Of a stretch of DNA of 64,000 bases, positions 42,648-54,739 are shown piece after piece. A model generated the notes under the pieces. The model was not told the DNA's origin. It saw only the letters and a list, made by a program, of their open reading frames with translations, and ran no database searches. Source of the DNA: Nephrocerus scutellatus. Lineage: Eukaryota; Arthropoda; Insecta; Diptera; Pipunculidae. A program made the position numbers and the translations under genes. Each line of letters starts with the position of its first letter. Position 1 is the first letter of the stretch. The stretch spans positions 102,403,908 through 102,467,907 of the forward strand of contig OX352763.1 of assembly GCA_947095585.1 (NCBI GenBank). Direction: 5' to 3'.

Positions 42648-43513
42648 ACTAAATAAAAAGGACATTACTAAGATAGAAAAAGAAATAAATTACATAGAAC
42701 ATATTTATCAAATTAATTATGACATCAATCTTTTCCGACATCACATAGACGACATAGAACAAATTATTCTAACAAGCAAACTTGGTATACTTACAAGAAA
42801 TATTTTAACAGAAAAGGAACTAAAACTAGCAAAAAATATCCAAGGACTTAAAGACACAAAAATAGCCGTAATATTCGAATATGAACTTATTATAATAATC
42901 CTCTTAATACCTGAATATTCTAACTCCTCATATTCCACTATTATCATTGAACCAATGCCAAACAAAAACAATAAAGCCATATCATTAAACGAAAGTACCT
43001 TTATAATAGATCAAAATAATAATATATATGATAAAAATGTAAAAGATAAGTTAGAGAAAAACTTAAATAAAATAAGAAACAACTGTACTACAAATATTAT
43101 TAAATTTGAAAAAGCCTATTGCAAAATGAAAAATTTTACAGAGGAAGAAATTAAAGAAATAATCCCAGGAATTGTAGTAACGAAAAATATTTCTAAAATA
43201 ATTCTAAAATCAAACATAACTGTAATCAATTAAAAATAGATATATATGGAAGCAAAATAATTAAATTCGAAAACTGTAATATAGAAATCGAAAATAAAAC
43301 ATATATAAATTCATATTTTAAAATAAAAGATGATATCATTCTTCCATACTTTGTATCAGAAGTAATAGAAAATAAAAGTATCGAAATAATCAAATTAGAA
43401 GATTTTCATATCGAAAAAATAGAAAACAATAGAAAACATATTGAAGAAATTACTATAAAAACTAAAGAACAAACCTATTTTTTTCATACTAATAATCATA
43501 TTATCAATTTATA
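42553..43513 (+). pseudogene. Env-like remnant of the LTR element
   Basis: After pol, a frame opens at about 42553, overlaps the pol end in another phase, and runs to a stop at 43231-43233. A second frame continues to a stop at 43514. Content is Asn/Ile/Lys-rich with a helical stretch (HHIDDIEQIILTSKLGI) resembling errantivirus envelope ectodomains. I see no signal peptide, no furin-type cleavage site and no transmembrane anchor. With about 320 codons in two frames it is shorter than usual for these envelopes (typically 450-500). I read it as an N-terminally deleted, frameshifted env. The identification is tentative. Confidence 0.5.
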
Positions 43514-43576
43514 AACTTTTAAAATATAAGAAAATATCAATATGTAAAGCTACTACTTCGTCGGAGCCTCAGGCTA

Positions 43577-43586
43577 GCGGTGGGGG
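43577..43586 (+). other. Polypurine tract
   Basis: GCGGTGGGGG lies immediately before the 3' LTR. It is the expected primer site for plus-strand synthesis, although it contains one pyrimidine pair. Confidence 0.65.
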
Positions 43587-44283
43587 TGTTAACATAGAGA
43601 ATATCCCACTACAGGCACCCGTTATAATATAGAAATACTGAATAACAATATAAGATATTCACAGTATGTAATCACATAATCACATAGAATAAGAATAATG
43701 TAAATGCGATCCAACTTCATATCTTGTTTACCAATTTCACAACATGATGAAATCATCTTGTTTACTACTTTAACATTCAAGGCCAATCTTATATCACAAT
43801 ACGAATTTTGTCAACATGTTTACCATCTTCAATTCAAGGCCAATCAATGATCAAAACGCCAGATGGTCAATTACGACGAATTTAGATATCTATTCAAAAC
43901 ATGCTAGAACATGAAAACAACCTTATCTCAAATCAGATCTAAGACAATAACATGTTTACGTCCTCAAAGACGAAAACAAGTTCAAAGTCCAAAACTATTT
44001 CACAACACAAGTTGGATCACATAACAAAATAAGTATATAGAAATAAGTATAAAAGCAGAAGCATTCAGTATTCATAATTCATTAAGTATCCAACATTCAT
44101 TCAGTATTGTTTAACGGATTGTATTATTAACACTTCCATTCTACAAATTTATACACAGTGATACAGGATATAGAATCATTCAATAAAGATATTGTCTTAA
44201 ATAATTTTCTTGTGACTTGTAATATTATTTTAATAAAGAAAGATCTTTTTTAAAATTTACTAAGTTACATTGAAAACATAATT
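43587..44283 (+). repeat. 3' LTR
   Basis: Same sequence as the 5' LTR over its whole 697 bp by eye, with no indel (constant offset of 7130). It is followed by the GTTAAC target duplication and host exon sequence. Confidence 0.93.
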
Positions 44284-44289
44284 GTTAAC

Positions 44290-44360
44290 ACCGAATACAC
44301 CAAAGTTAGAGATATCAATCTGGTGTATGGTGGAAGAAGAGATTACATTCCTGGAAGAAG
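44290..44360 (+). pseudogene. Right part of the interrupted exon B
   Basis: This continues the frame of 36211-36456 with TEYTKVRDINLVYGGRRDYI.. and ends at a GAAG|GTGAGT donor (phase 2). The next exon was not found. The downstream stretch is occupied by a Helitron and repeats. Confidence 0.6.
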
Positions 44361-44623
44361 GTGAGTCATTTTGTTTTTGAGCAATGTTAGTTATAGCGAC
44401 TAATTTATCGTGAAAATTCGTACTGGCCTCAAAGGTTTCAATTTGTAAAACTTGGTTGGTTTTAATATAATAACCATTGTTGTCCGTACACAACAGTCAG
44501 GGTTTATCTCTTGATTCATGAAAAGAAGAATCAAAAAGTGAAGCATTCAATTATCTGATGTGATGTTGACTCTGTTACTTTCATTTGCTGCGTAGCATTT
44601 TTCAATATTGGATATTACATCTA

Positions 44624-45675
44624 TCTATATATATAAAAGTGAAACTTTGTATGTAAGTATGTATGTATGTCCGGTATGGACTGCCAAACCCTTCAACCGA
44701 TTGCGTTCTAACTTTGCGTATGTGTTTTCTACCATAATAGGTAGGTAGCTGGTGGGCAGAATCTTGTGATAAATTTTTAACACCGTTCCTAAAGTCCGAT
44801 TGTATTCAAACTTTGCACACATGTGTATTTCCCATGACAATATTTTCTATTAAAATTTGGGTCACTTCGGGCCTCGGGGTCGGGGGGCTTCCACACAAAT
44901 TTTTTAAAAAATTTACCCGATTTTCTTCAAATTTTATACGCATATGTATCTTCGATGGACAACACTTTCTGTAAAATTTTGGAAGTGAAATGGCCCCGGG
45001 GTCGGGGGGTACCCATACAAATTTTATAAAAAACAAAAAAACGATTTTTTTAAAATTTTATACGCATATGTATCTTCGATGGACAACACTTCCTGTAAAA
45101 ATTTGGAACTGATCGGGCCCCTGGGTCGGGGGGCACCCATACAAATTTTATAAAAAACAAATACCCGATTTTTTTTAAATTTTATACGCATATGTATCTT
45201 CGATGAACAACACTTTCTGTAAAAATTTGGTAGTGAAATGGCCCCGGGGTCGGGGGGTACCCATACAAATTTTATAAGAAAAGTACCCGATTTTCTTCAA
45301 ATTTTAGACAAATGGGTATCTCCGATGGACAACACTTTTGGAAAAAATTTGAAGTGAAATGTCCCTGGGGTTATGGTGGGGTTGGGGGGGGGCTCTCGAT
45401 TTGAGAATTTACACGAAAAATTTCAATTTTTATGGGTTGTTTTTTTTAAACTGAATTTTATGAAATTTTTTAGATATATTATTGGCAGGTAGGGGAAAGT
45501 TATAGGTATAGATGGAAGGGGAGAAAGGTAAAATTTTAACATGAGATTTACAAACGTATTTTAAAAAAAATTTCAACGTAAATTATTGGCAGGTGAGGGA
45601 AGGTTATAGGCTATAGTACTCCCGTCACCTTAACCCCCTATGTGTGCGGGAAGCCAAGCGCCCGGGAACAGCTAG
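44624..45675 (+). mobile_element. Non-autonomous Helitron with internal tandem repeats
   Basis: It begins TCTATATATATAAAAGTGAA after an A and ends CCCGGGAACAGCTAG before a T, matching Helitron 5' TC and 3' CTRR rules with insertion between A and T. Inside, units of about 124 bp containing GGTCGGGGGG.. and CGCATATGTATCTTCGATGG recur four times (near 44879, 45001, 45126 and 45250). No Rep/helicase coding. Fragments of the same family are at 31120, 31855, 48140, 57100 and 60800. Confidence 0.75.
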
Positions 45676-47755
45676 TACTCAATAAAATATTTTCGAACTG
45701 AGTAAAAAATGTATTTAAGTATTTATTTTCTTTTTCATGATAATTATGAATTTAAGCTGAAAACACCGAATCGGATAATTTTGATGCAATTAATAATCGC
45801 TCCCTGTGAATAATCATATGAACAATTAATCGATTAATAATTTTTTTTTTTGCCATTACTAGTCAGATCTGCCGGTTTTGCTACCTTAGCTCCTGGATTG
45901 CTTCTCACGATTAGACTGATTAATACTTCTTTCTCATACATACAGTATTTAAAAAACACTTAGATCCCAGAATCGATTGAATATGGTTTTTGTAAACAAC
46001 AACGACACTGCTGGAAAACGATGAATGTAATTTAAACTTCTTCTGGATAACGATTCAGTTTTTGCGTTCCTTTTGTATATACGATTGTAATTTACGAAGA
46101 TTGATTACAGTAAATAAAGAAGAGCGTTTCAATTTAGTTTTTTTTTTTTTGCTACTATTGCTGTTGTAGGTAAATAGAACAATAACAGAATTACATAGGC
46201 TTCATCACCTCCTCCTCCTCTTCCTGATTCCATTCACGATGTCATTGTTTCCATGATTCTCGTAAACGTTGACGGTGCATAACCACATATAATTCCTTAT
46301 TTTGTTGTATTTTGAGATAAGATATAAATATATGAGAAAGCCAGCAGAGTGCAACGTGCAAGTACCTAATTATTGTTGTTGCTGTCGAGATGATGCTCAT
46401 CATTGAAGTCGCCGGACCAGAATCATCGTAATCATCTTCATAATTCATTCAACATCCAGAAATTGAATTAACTACAATCGTATATAGAAGTAGAAATACC
46501 AATATTTTGTTCTCATCTTATACTGCTGCCGAATAAATAAACAGGCCAAACTACTGTCACAGCTTCTGCTGAAGCCGTTGTTTGTGTCTTCTGCACACTT
46601 TTCCTCTTCTTCTGCAGAAGGCATCAGCCATTATCAAACCCGACCAATAACAATTAAAATTGCCAATTGCAATCTACTGTCACAATGCAATAGTTTTTTT
46701 TCGTCTACGTCACCGTGTCGGTTGATTTTTATCATATTTGGTAGCTTTTTTTTTTTCTGATATTCTTTATTAAGTTTAAACTCTCTTTATATTTTCTTCA
46801 AGACTATTAATTTTTTTTTTTAAATTCAAAATTATACCTATTTCAAAGTTAAGTACAATCAACAATCAAGTGTCTCTTACCATTACTTTTAAATTTAACT
46901 CTGATTATAGCTGCTCCTGTTGATATTAATAAAAAAGAATAAATCCAAGTCAAATGGTTTTTGCATTAGCTCCTATTTCTAAATGAAATGTTTTTGTCAC
47001 GCACCAGGCACGCACTCACACCACCTTTGAGTTGGGAGACTGCGACAGCCGACAACAGCCAACCCGTGCCACTACACGATTACAGTTTGCCGTATTCTTG
47101 TACTGTTATTATTAAGACTTTTTATTATTTTCTATTTCGCAAACTGTTGTACACTATACACTATGTTAACGTTACTATTATTTATAACGGAATGGGATTT
47201 TATTGTACACTGGAGTTAGACGCAACCGGCCAAGTAAGCAAAAAGTCAGTTTAAGAATTAAGTGAAGCGAAATGAATTTTGTTCTTTTCGATTGGGTGCC
47301 TTCGTTGTTGTTTTTCTATTTCTATTCAATTCTACGCAAATTTATACAACCACTGTCGCCGCAAACACAGCACTTTGCACATTTTAATTAAATTAGACTT
47401 ACGTAATGCTTTGGTAAAAAATCGTTAGTTACGCTTAATTTCATTTCATGTATATTATTGTTAATGATGATAAAATCTACTTGTTTCAAAATAACAACAA
47501 AACTAGGTAAACAAAAAGAAGTAAAATACTTTTCTCCGGGACTGCGACCGCGGCGAAAAATGAGTTGGAGTGGAGAAGCGAGAAGCGAGAACTAGATTTC
47601 AATTGGGTTGTGCATGGAGATAATCGACCAATTTGAATTCGACTCGAATATTCAACAAATAACGAGCAAAGACGAATTTTGCGTAGAAATTGAGTAGTAT
47701 TTTACATCGAGTACAGAGGTGAACTGCGTTGCCATTGTAAGTTTTCATCAAATAT
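45676..47755. other. Unassigned, unique-looking sequence
   Basis: There is no convincing coding frame. Two GC-richer patches at 46985-47075 and 47530-47740 look like host 5' untranslated or promoter sequence. The latter ends TTGCCATT|GTAAGTTTTC, a good donor. They could be first exons of the zinc-finger gene 14 kb downstream or of another gene, which is unproven. Confidence 0.3.
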
Positions 47756-47759
47756 AATT

Positions 47760-48130
47760 TGGAGTTGATTAAATTAAATCTAAAGAAAGTGTTTAAATTT
47801 CTATCTCGTGGATATGGTTTGGCATTCTATTTGCAAAATGTACCCGGGGTACAGAGAAAGAGCAAGCAGACTAATTTCTCAGCTTGTTGTTGGCGAAGAG
47901 AGAACAAGCAGACTAATTACTCAGTTTGTTGTTTTTGTTAAATTTGGTTTCGGTTTGGCGTTCTATTTGCAAAGCAAAGCAGGAAAACCATGTCATTTTG
48001 GTACCCAGTTGCATCTAAAGTCACTCTTTTGGTATTTTTAAACACAACTAAAGTCACAAAATTAAGTGCTAATTTAAGTTGTAATCATGATATTGGTGGC
48101 TAAAGTCAATTATTTTTTTTAATTTTATTT
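47760..48130. mobile_element. Partial copy of the fold-back family
   Basis: GTTTGGCATTCTATTTGCAA, ACCCGGGGTACA and two copies of AGCAAGCAGACTAATT.CTCAG match the interior and arm sequence of the element at 49002-49992 (GGCGTTCTATTTGCAAAG). Confidence 0.5.
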
Positions 48131-48139
48131 TATAATCTC

Positions 48140-48450
48140 TATATAGATTCTTTTTTAAACTTTAAACGCGTGCCCTTTTGTATGCCTGTCTGTTTGTTTG
48201 TCTTGCGATCAATTTTTAACCCACTTCCCAAAACCCGATTTTATTAAATCTTTGAACACATGAGCATTTCCACACTTTCTATTAAAATTTAGAAGTAATA
48301 GAATTTTTTCAAAAATTTCCCCGATTTTCTTCAAATTTTATACACATGTGTATCTCCGACGTGAGTAGTGAGTTAATATTCAAAATTCCTAAATCAAATT
48401 TTCGTGAGTAGTGAGTTAATATTCCAAATTCCTAAATCAAATTTTTGTTT
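48140..48450 (+). repeat. Helitron-type fragment and 43-bp duplication
   Basis: 48140-48360 carries TTTTTAACCCACTTCCCAAA..CCGATTTT and CACATGTGTATCTCCGA of the Helitron family. A 43-bp unit beginning GTGAGTAGTGAGTTAATATT is repeated at 48361 and 48404. Confidence 0.6.
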
Positions 48451-49001
48451 ATTTATAAAATTAAATATTTTGGCTTTTATACAGTATATCCCGAAAGGAA
48501 TTTACGCTCCCAACCACGCTCACTACCAAGATTCATCCATTTTTCATCATCATTCATCCCATATTTTTGGGCCGTATATATCTTTTTGAAGGAGAGCCTT
48601 CCAAAGTTTTGCTTTTTTAGAAAAATGCTTTTTTCTAAGCGATTTAAAGGGCGGTTTTGGGGTTAATTGATACCAAATTAAAGGTAATAAAAATGCCTTT
48701 CAATAAAAAAATTGGGGCCAATCGAACAACCCTTGCCAATGTTAAAGTAAAGAAACGGACTTTTCCATAAATTTAAAAGAAACAACTCATTAAAACTAAA
48801 TTTTTTTTATGTAAATTCTCCAATAACCAAATGTATACTGAATTTTACTATAAATGTTGAAAAATAAAAACACTTGTAAAGCACTGCAACCTACAACCAA
48901 ACAACAAAGCAAAGCAGCGCTGCTCACTGCGCAAGAGCGCACACAGAACACGTTCATTATAGTATGTCATGATCTGATGCCGCTATATGAAAAAAAACTA
49001 C

Positions 49002-49992
49002 CATTAAAATTTGCAACTTAGAAAGGGATAGCTACTGTTGATTGCTAAGTGGGTCTACACGATGGTTCTGGATTCACTAAATTTTCCTTGTTTTTATTTT
49101 TTTGTGCTTCTCTTCGAAGAAGCGAAGAAACCACATCATTATTAATTCATGATGATTTCGGATTCACCGACTTTTTATGCCTCTTAAGATTTGCAGGGTA
49201 GAGTTAAAATTTTTCTCTCGTGGTTTTGGTTTGACGTACTATTTGCAAACTATTCCCGGGTTACGATATTAATTGGCAAATTTTTGTAACAGACACTACA
49301 AATTTGCTACCAAAATTTGAGAGATCAAGCGACTTATTTCTCAGTTTGTTTTTTACATTTTGGTTGGTTTTGATTTGGCGTTCTATTTGCAAAGAATTCA
49401 CCCCGAAAACCACGAAAACTATGTTACTTTGACAGCTTACCCGTTGATTTGATCCCTGGTATGGTTTGAGCGAATCTAAAGAGGCATTAATTTATTTGAG
49501 GCAACCACATTATGAATCTGGTGTTCGTGAATCTCATTATTCTATAAGTGCGATAATTCGCAGAAAAACATGGCAAATATGCATTATAATGATTTACAGT
49601 ATTTTTACATTTTAACCATCTACCACCCACCCCCTAGAAATGTGGGAGAAGTTTGGAGGAAACGCCCTCTTCAAGAGAGCCATTGATTGCAGACGAGTAG
49701 TAAATTTATAGTGTCTGTTACAAAACTTTGCAAATAAAACGCAAAATCAAACCATATCCCGGGAATAGTTTGCAAATAGTACATCAAATCAAAACAACGA
49801 TATAGAAATCTTAACTCTACCCTGCAAATCTTAAGAGGCATAAAAAAGACGGTGAATCCGAATTCATCATGCTTCTGCGAAGAGCTGCACCAAAAAAAAT
49901 ACAAGGAAAATTAAGTGAATCCAGAATCATCGTGTATGCCAGACTTAGCAATCAACAACCAGCTATACCTTTCTAAATTGCAAACTTTAATG
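49002..49992. mobile_element. Fold-back element with about 300-bp inverted arms
   Basis: The left arm (49002 to about 49315) and the right arm (about 49690-49992, read on the other strand) share long stretches: GATTGCTAAGT, GATTCTGGATTCACT-like, TGCCTCTTAAGATTTGCAGG, ACTATTTGCAAACTATTCCC and TTTTGTAACAGACACTA. Differences are mostly substitutions and small indels. The centre (49316-49690) has GGCGTTCTATTTGCAAAG, as in the partial copy at 47760. No transposase is encoded. Ends CATTAAA(A/G)TTTGCAA match in both arms. Confidence 0.8.
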
Positions 49993-50800
49993 CCAGTTGC
50001 GAATAAAAATATACATTGAAGAATGAGAGAAAATGCGTCTTTAGCAAAAACAAAAAACGATAACTTGAGCTTCGCATTCGCGTATCGTTAGTCCATCTCC
50101 ATAACAACGAGTAAAGTTTTCTGCGCCGAGTGAAAAAAATTTTTGTGTTTTGATTTATCCCCAGAAAAAAATTATGTTTTTTCGTCTCGCGCTTTGTGTC
50201 TGCCTAGAAAAAGTATAAACAAGAAAAAAATAAACATAAAATAACAATGTTGTAAGTTTTGATAATTTCTCACGTTGTTTTTGGCAGGCCGCTAAGTTAA
50301 ATAGAGCATTGTCCGCAGACATTTTGCAAGCGAGGGAGAAAAACCTAAATAAATAAAAAAGAACAAGTAAATCGCAAAGTGCCGCAAATGAAGTGAAAAA
50401 AATTACCAAAAAGTTAACCAGCCAACATTCCTGAAGAACTCAATGTTTGAATCTTTTTTTGGTCGCAGAGACCATGGAGAGCATATGCAGACTCTGTTTC
50501 CAACCAGCAGCGGTAATTAATAAGATTTTTACATACACATCCAATATAAATATACTTGGAACTTTTTGTTTCAATTAATAAGAATCCAATTAGATTATCA
50601 ATCAATCCATTTCTAGGCTATAAAAGTGTGTATTTGTTATTGATTTTACCACCAACAAGTGCTGCTAAACGCAGAAAAGTGCGTCAAGTAATGAGCCTTT
50701 GCCAAACGATTGTCGTTAACCTCCCACTAATTTGGTAATCGGGACGCGCGGCAAAGCTTTAAGAAGTACATACTCAAGAAAAAATAAAAAGCGCGTAATG
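49993..50800. other. Unassigned, possible 5' exon sequence
   Basis: AT-rich with no coding frame of note. ATGTTGTAAGTTTTG at about 50247 and CTGCGCCGAGTG near 50120 look like untranslated exon material with a donor. I have no way to tie it to a gene. Confidence 0.25.
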
Positions 50801-50804
50801 GTTT

Positions 50805-52330
50805 TCATCGAATTACATGTCTCAGCGTTACCATTTTCAGGATTTTGTTTTCCTTTAAATTTATCCATAATTTTTTGCTCAAAAATCTTTTATTTGCAAT
50901 TTTGTACTCACTGAGTAACTTAAATACGATGCAAACGGTGCAATGTTGTTCCAAGGAGGTTTTTGTGAATCCAACTGCAGGTAGCAAAGGGAGTTGTGCC
51001 GAAGTAATTGCGATGTTGGTGGGCTGGTAAGCGACCATAAGGTCCATTGTGCGTCCTAGATGTCTACCACAGTATGTGTGAGCCTTGAGGTATTGAAGTA
51101 TTTTTCCGGTGATGGCATCACATATGAAAAGTATGTGTTCTGGCGTCTCCTCTGCGTCGCCGCAAAAGCGGCAGCGATCTGCTTGAGATTTCCCCATTTT
51201 TGTTAAGTAGCCTTTAAATGGACCATGTCCCGTCATGTACCAGACAAGGGATCTCAGTGTTTGTCGGTTTAGCTTGATTGCTTTGTTTATATTTTTAATG
51301 TTGTATTTGAGAAGCTTTTTGGTTTGTTTCATGGTAGTTGATGATTCCCATTCAGCCTCGATGGCTTTGTTTGCCCACTCTTGTATCTTATTTTTGAGGT
51401 GGATCTTGCTTAAGGCAATGCTTGGCTCGGGGCCAGTGAAGGTCTTTTCCGCGCCTGCTCTTGCGCAGAGGTCTGCTGTCTCGTTCCCATAAATGCCTGA
51501 ATGGCCTGGAAACCACATCAGGTTACCCTTGTTGGTTTTTGCCAGTTCATTTAGGTGGCAGTAGCAGCTCTACGTTGTTTTTGAGTTGAATTTGTGTGCA
51601 GGCTTCTAATGCTGTTGTTTCTGCCTGGAAAACGGTTGGGGAGTTTCCTAGGGGTATACGTAATTTGAGTCTGGGTCCGAATACCCCTGCCCGTGTTCCT
51701 GAGTTTGTTTTGGATTTATCTGTTTACCAGATAGATGCATGATTGGGGAAGTTGTTTATGATATTTTCAACTTGATTGCGGTCCGGTACTCTTACTGAGA
51801 AGTTTCTTTGGAAATTAGTTGTTTTTATCATTGAATCTGATTGGAGGACAAATTCGCTTCCCAAATTGATGTTGGTGATGATGCTTATATGTCCTGGTCT
51901 GTTGACTTTGAGTTGGTTAGTTGCCTTAAGTAAAATGGCTCTTGCACCCGCTTCGCTTTTTATGTGTAAGTGAAGTGGTGTAAGTCCTAGTAGCTTTTCT
52001 AGTGCTGCTGTTGGGCAAGTCTTGATGGCTCCTGTTGCATTAAGACATATTAGTCTTTGAATTTTACTGAGTTTTGAGCGTGTTTTCCCACTGCTCTGTT
52101 TTTGCCACCATATCTGGGCTGCGTAAGTGAGCCTGGGCCTGATAATGCTTTGGTATAGTCATAGGTTAACATGCGGGTTTGCTCCCCACGTTTTACTGAA
52201 CATGCGTTGGCAAATGAAGTAAGCTTTGTTGGTGATGTATTATATATGGGAGTTCCATGTTAGTTTTTGGTCAAACATTACCCCCAGGATTTTGCTTCAG
52301 GCATTATTTGGAGTATTTTGCCTTGGAATA
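50805..52330 (-). mobile_element. LINE copy B2, RT thumb through RNase H
   Basis: Minus-strand order: thumb region near 52300-52050 (WNSH, YITNKAYFICQR), linker ([15 protein letters not shown] near 51900), and RNase H with [21 protein letters not shown] cysteine motif (CRFCGDAEETPEHILFICD) and a C-terminal tail end the 237-codon open stretch 50805-51518. Frames break upstream of that. It is the better preserved sister of copy B1 at 6650-8040. LOA/R1-like by motif order. Confidence 0.8.
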
Positions 52331-53143
52331 CGGCATAATAACATTTACAAGTAAGTTAGTCATATGGCTTTCTTTTGGTAGAAATAGTGCAAAAATACTG
52401 CACTAAATTTCTCAAAAGTGCACTCGATTTGTTTGCTTATGTTACAATTTCAAAATAAAAACATATTATTATTCTTATCGTCATCGTGACATTTGTGCGA
52501 ACATTTCAACGCAAATGCACATACAAAACGTGCGAGTGTACATTTTTTTTCGCTTAGCGCCAAATATTAGTACACTTGGTTGAAAAAGTGTAGGAAAAAC
52601 CGAACGCCACATATATGGTCGTTGTCAATAAATTCGGTTTTGACAGAATGTTCACATGTTACACACAGAACTTTTTGTAGTAAAAATCGGCAAAATTCGC
52701 ATGGAGGGGAAATGAACTTACTCTCTATTTTCCGCTCTCCTTTTCCACATTTTCGAGTACGGGAACGCTTTTGTGCAAAAAGTGGTAAAAATTAGCTATA
52801 ATTATAACTAATTTTTGAGTACGGGAACAGATCTTGTCTAGCACATCATGGCTTAGCAGAGCTTTTTAGAGCACACAATTGCTGTATTGCTTTGGCAAAG
52901 CCGGATTGGCTTTACAAAGCAACAGCTTTTGGCTTTAAATTTTCGATGCATTTTAATGTGTATGTGTTAAACAAAACACCGCCTTAATGTGAGCGCTATA
53001 ACTAAAAAATGGCTTTAGTTATAAATCCTAAAAACTTTTTGGATTTATTTTCGGCTTTATGCTTATGCGATTGTTGTTGTAAGCCAAGCTGGATTAGCCA
53101 AAGCAATACAGAATTAGTCTTTCTTTTGTTTAACTTCATTTTA
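52331..53143. other. Unassigned AT-rich sequence
   Basis: No gene recognised. GTACGGGAACG..TTTTTGAGTA motifs recur near 52757 and 52817, hinting at a small element. Several overlapping short frames lack motifs. Confidence 0.3.
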
Positions 53144-53790
53144 GGTTCTCTCTTTAATCCTCTGTTTGTTTTGAATTGTTCCATGATCACGATCATTGTT
53201 CCATGATCACGACCATGAGTAAAGGGGCCAGCACATAGAGTCCGTTGGTGCGACGTATGCAACTGACAGATCAAGGAAATATACGCATTTGTATGGGAAG
53301 TGACAGTAGAGAATATTTCGTCTTTCTTTTGTTTTACTTTTTATAGGTTCTCTCTTTAATTCTGTTTGTTTTGAATTGTTCCATGATCACGATCATTGTT
53401 CCATGATCACGACCATGAGTAAAGGGGCCAGCACATAGAGTCCGTTGGTGCGACGTATGCAAGGAAATCAAGGAAATATACGCATTCTTATGGGAAGTGA
53501 CAGTAGAGAATATTTCGTCTTTCTTTTGTTTTACTTTTTATAGGTTCTCTCTTTAATTCTGTTTGTTTTGAATTGTTCCATGATCACGATCATTGTTCCA
53601 TGATCACGACCATGAGTAAAGGGGCCAGTACATAGAGTCCGTTGGTGCGACGTATGCAACTGACAGATCAAGGAAATATACGCATTTGTATGGGAAGTGA
53701 CAGTAGAGAATATTTCGTCTTTCTTTTGTTTTACTTCTTTTATAGGTTCTTACTCTCTTTAATTCCCTGTTTGTTTTGAAATGTTACATT
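53144..53790. repeat. Three tandem copies of a roughly 200-bp unit
   Basis: Units start GGTTCTCTCTTTAAT at 53144, 53346, 53543 and (partial) 53745, giving periods of 202, 197 and 202 bp. Each holds TTCCATGATCACGATCATTG repeated as TTCCATGATCACGACCATG, then AAAGGGGCCAG and GTTGGTGCGACGTATGCAA. Copies differ by a few bases. No coding. Confidence 0.88.
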
Positions 53791-54700
53791 GTCACGAGTA
53801 AGAGTATTAAATGCGCCATTTCAGACTTCTATTCAGTAGAAGTATTTCTACGTTTCCATAATTAGTTGGAATCGAGTTATGGTTCCGTCGAGTTAAGAAA
53901 ATGTCATGCTATTAGAGTTTCTCTAAACATAGTAGTGTTAATTTGACAGATGCGTTGTAGTTTCTTACAAACGAAATGTCGAACAAACCTAACTCAATAG
54001 CTCTAGTTTGGTGGAGTTTGTTTAGGTTGACACTGGGTTAACTCATCATGGAAACGTACGATATGTTATAGAAGCATAATCACAGTACTTACATTTCTTA
54101 GGAAAAATGCTTATCGAAATTATCAGCGATTATTTTTCAAACTATGGTTATAAGCAGTACTTAATTGACGAAATTACGAAAAGTAATATTGAAAATGTAC
54201 TGAATGTTTTGATATTAATAATCACTGTTACATTACATAAAAATTGTAGACTTTTTAGTTTTCGTATTAATTAAAAAAATGTGTAGATGGGAAGCTGAGA
54301 AAATTATACTCAGCCAACGGGCAAAAAAAAATAGAAATATGAAAATATCAACCTCTTAGGAAACATAAAGAAGGACTAATATAGCCCAGCAATTTAACAA
54401 TTTTAAATAAAAAAAAATGATTCAGAAGTTACCACAAGTGCAAATTACTGCCACAGGTTACTGTTTTTTTACGTTCTTGTTCTTGTTCGGAAATGTTAGC
54501 AAAAATAAATTGACCCTTGACCAACTATACATTAATTTTCAATTAAAAAAAAGGTTTTGTACGAATGTACGAAAAAAACATGTTGTTTTCATTTACTACT
54601 GAATAGATTATATTTTCACTCTATTAAGAAATAATAATTTTGTATATAAAATAGTGTTGGAGCACTGTACTTCCCACAACACCTTATTAAATAACATGGA
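53791..54700. other. Unassigned AT-rich sequence
   Basis: No gene or known element was recognised. The palindrome-rich AATAAT/ATTAAT composition is typical of the intergenic background here. Confidence 0.3.
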
Positions 54701-54739
54701 GTCTACACGGTTTAGGGTTAACATAAAATATACTTGCTT

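Larger units (their letters stand above)
36457..44283 (+). mobile_element. Ty3/gypsy LTR retrotransposon, errantivirus-like, intact gag-pol
   Basis: This is a 7827-bp element with 697-bp LTRs (36457-37153 and 43587-44283) that look identical line by line. It has a primer-binding site at 37153-37170, a long repeat-bearing leader, gag (38164-39306), pol in the -1 frame (39249-42647), an env-like remnant (about 42553-43513) and a polypurine tract at 43577-43586. The PBS sequence and gene layout resemble the insect 17.6/297 group. Intact gag and pol plus matching LTRs suggest recent movement. The decayed env suggests it moves as a retrotransposon within cells. Confidence 0.95.

Noticed and set aside
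44260..44493. Minus-strand frame over the LTR-host junction
   Set aside because: The + strand has splice signals and a frame that crosses the insertion site consistently; the minus frame has neither.
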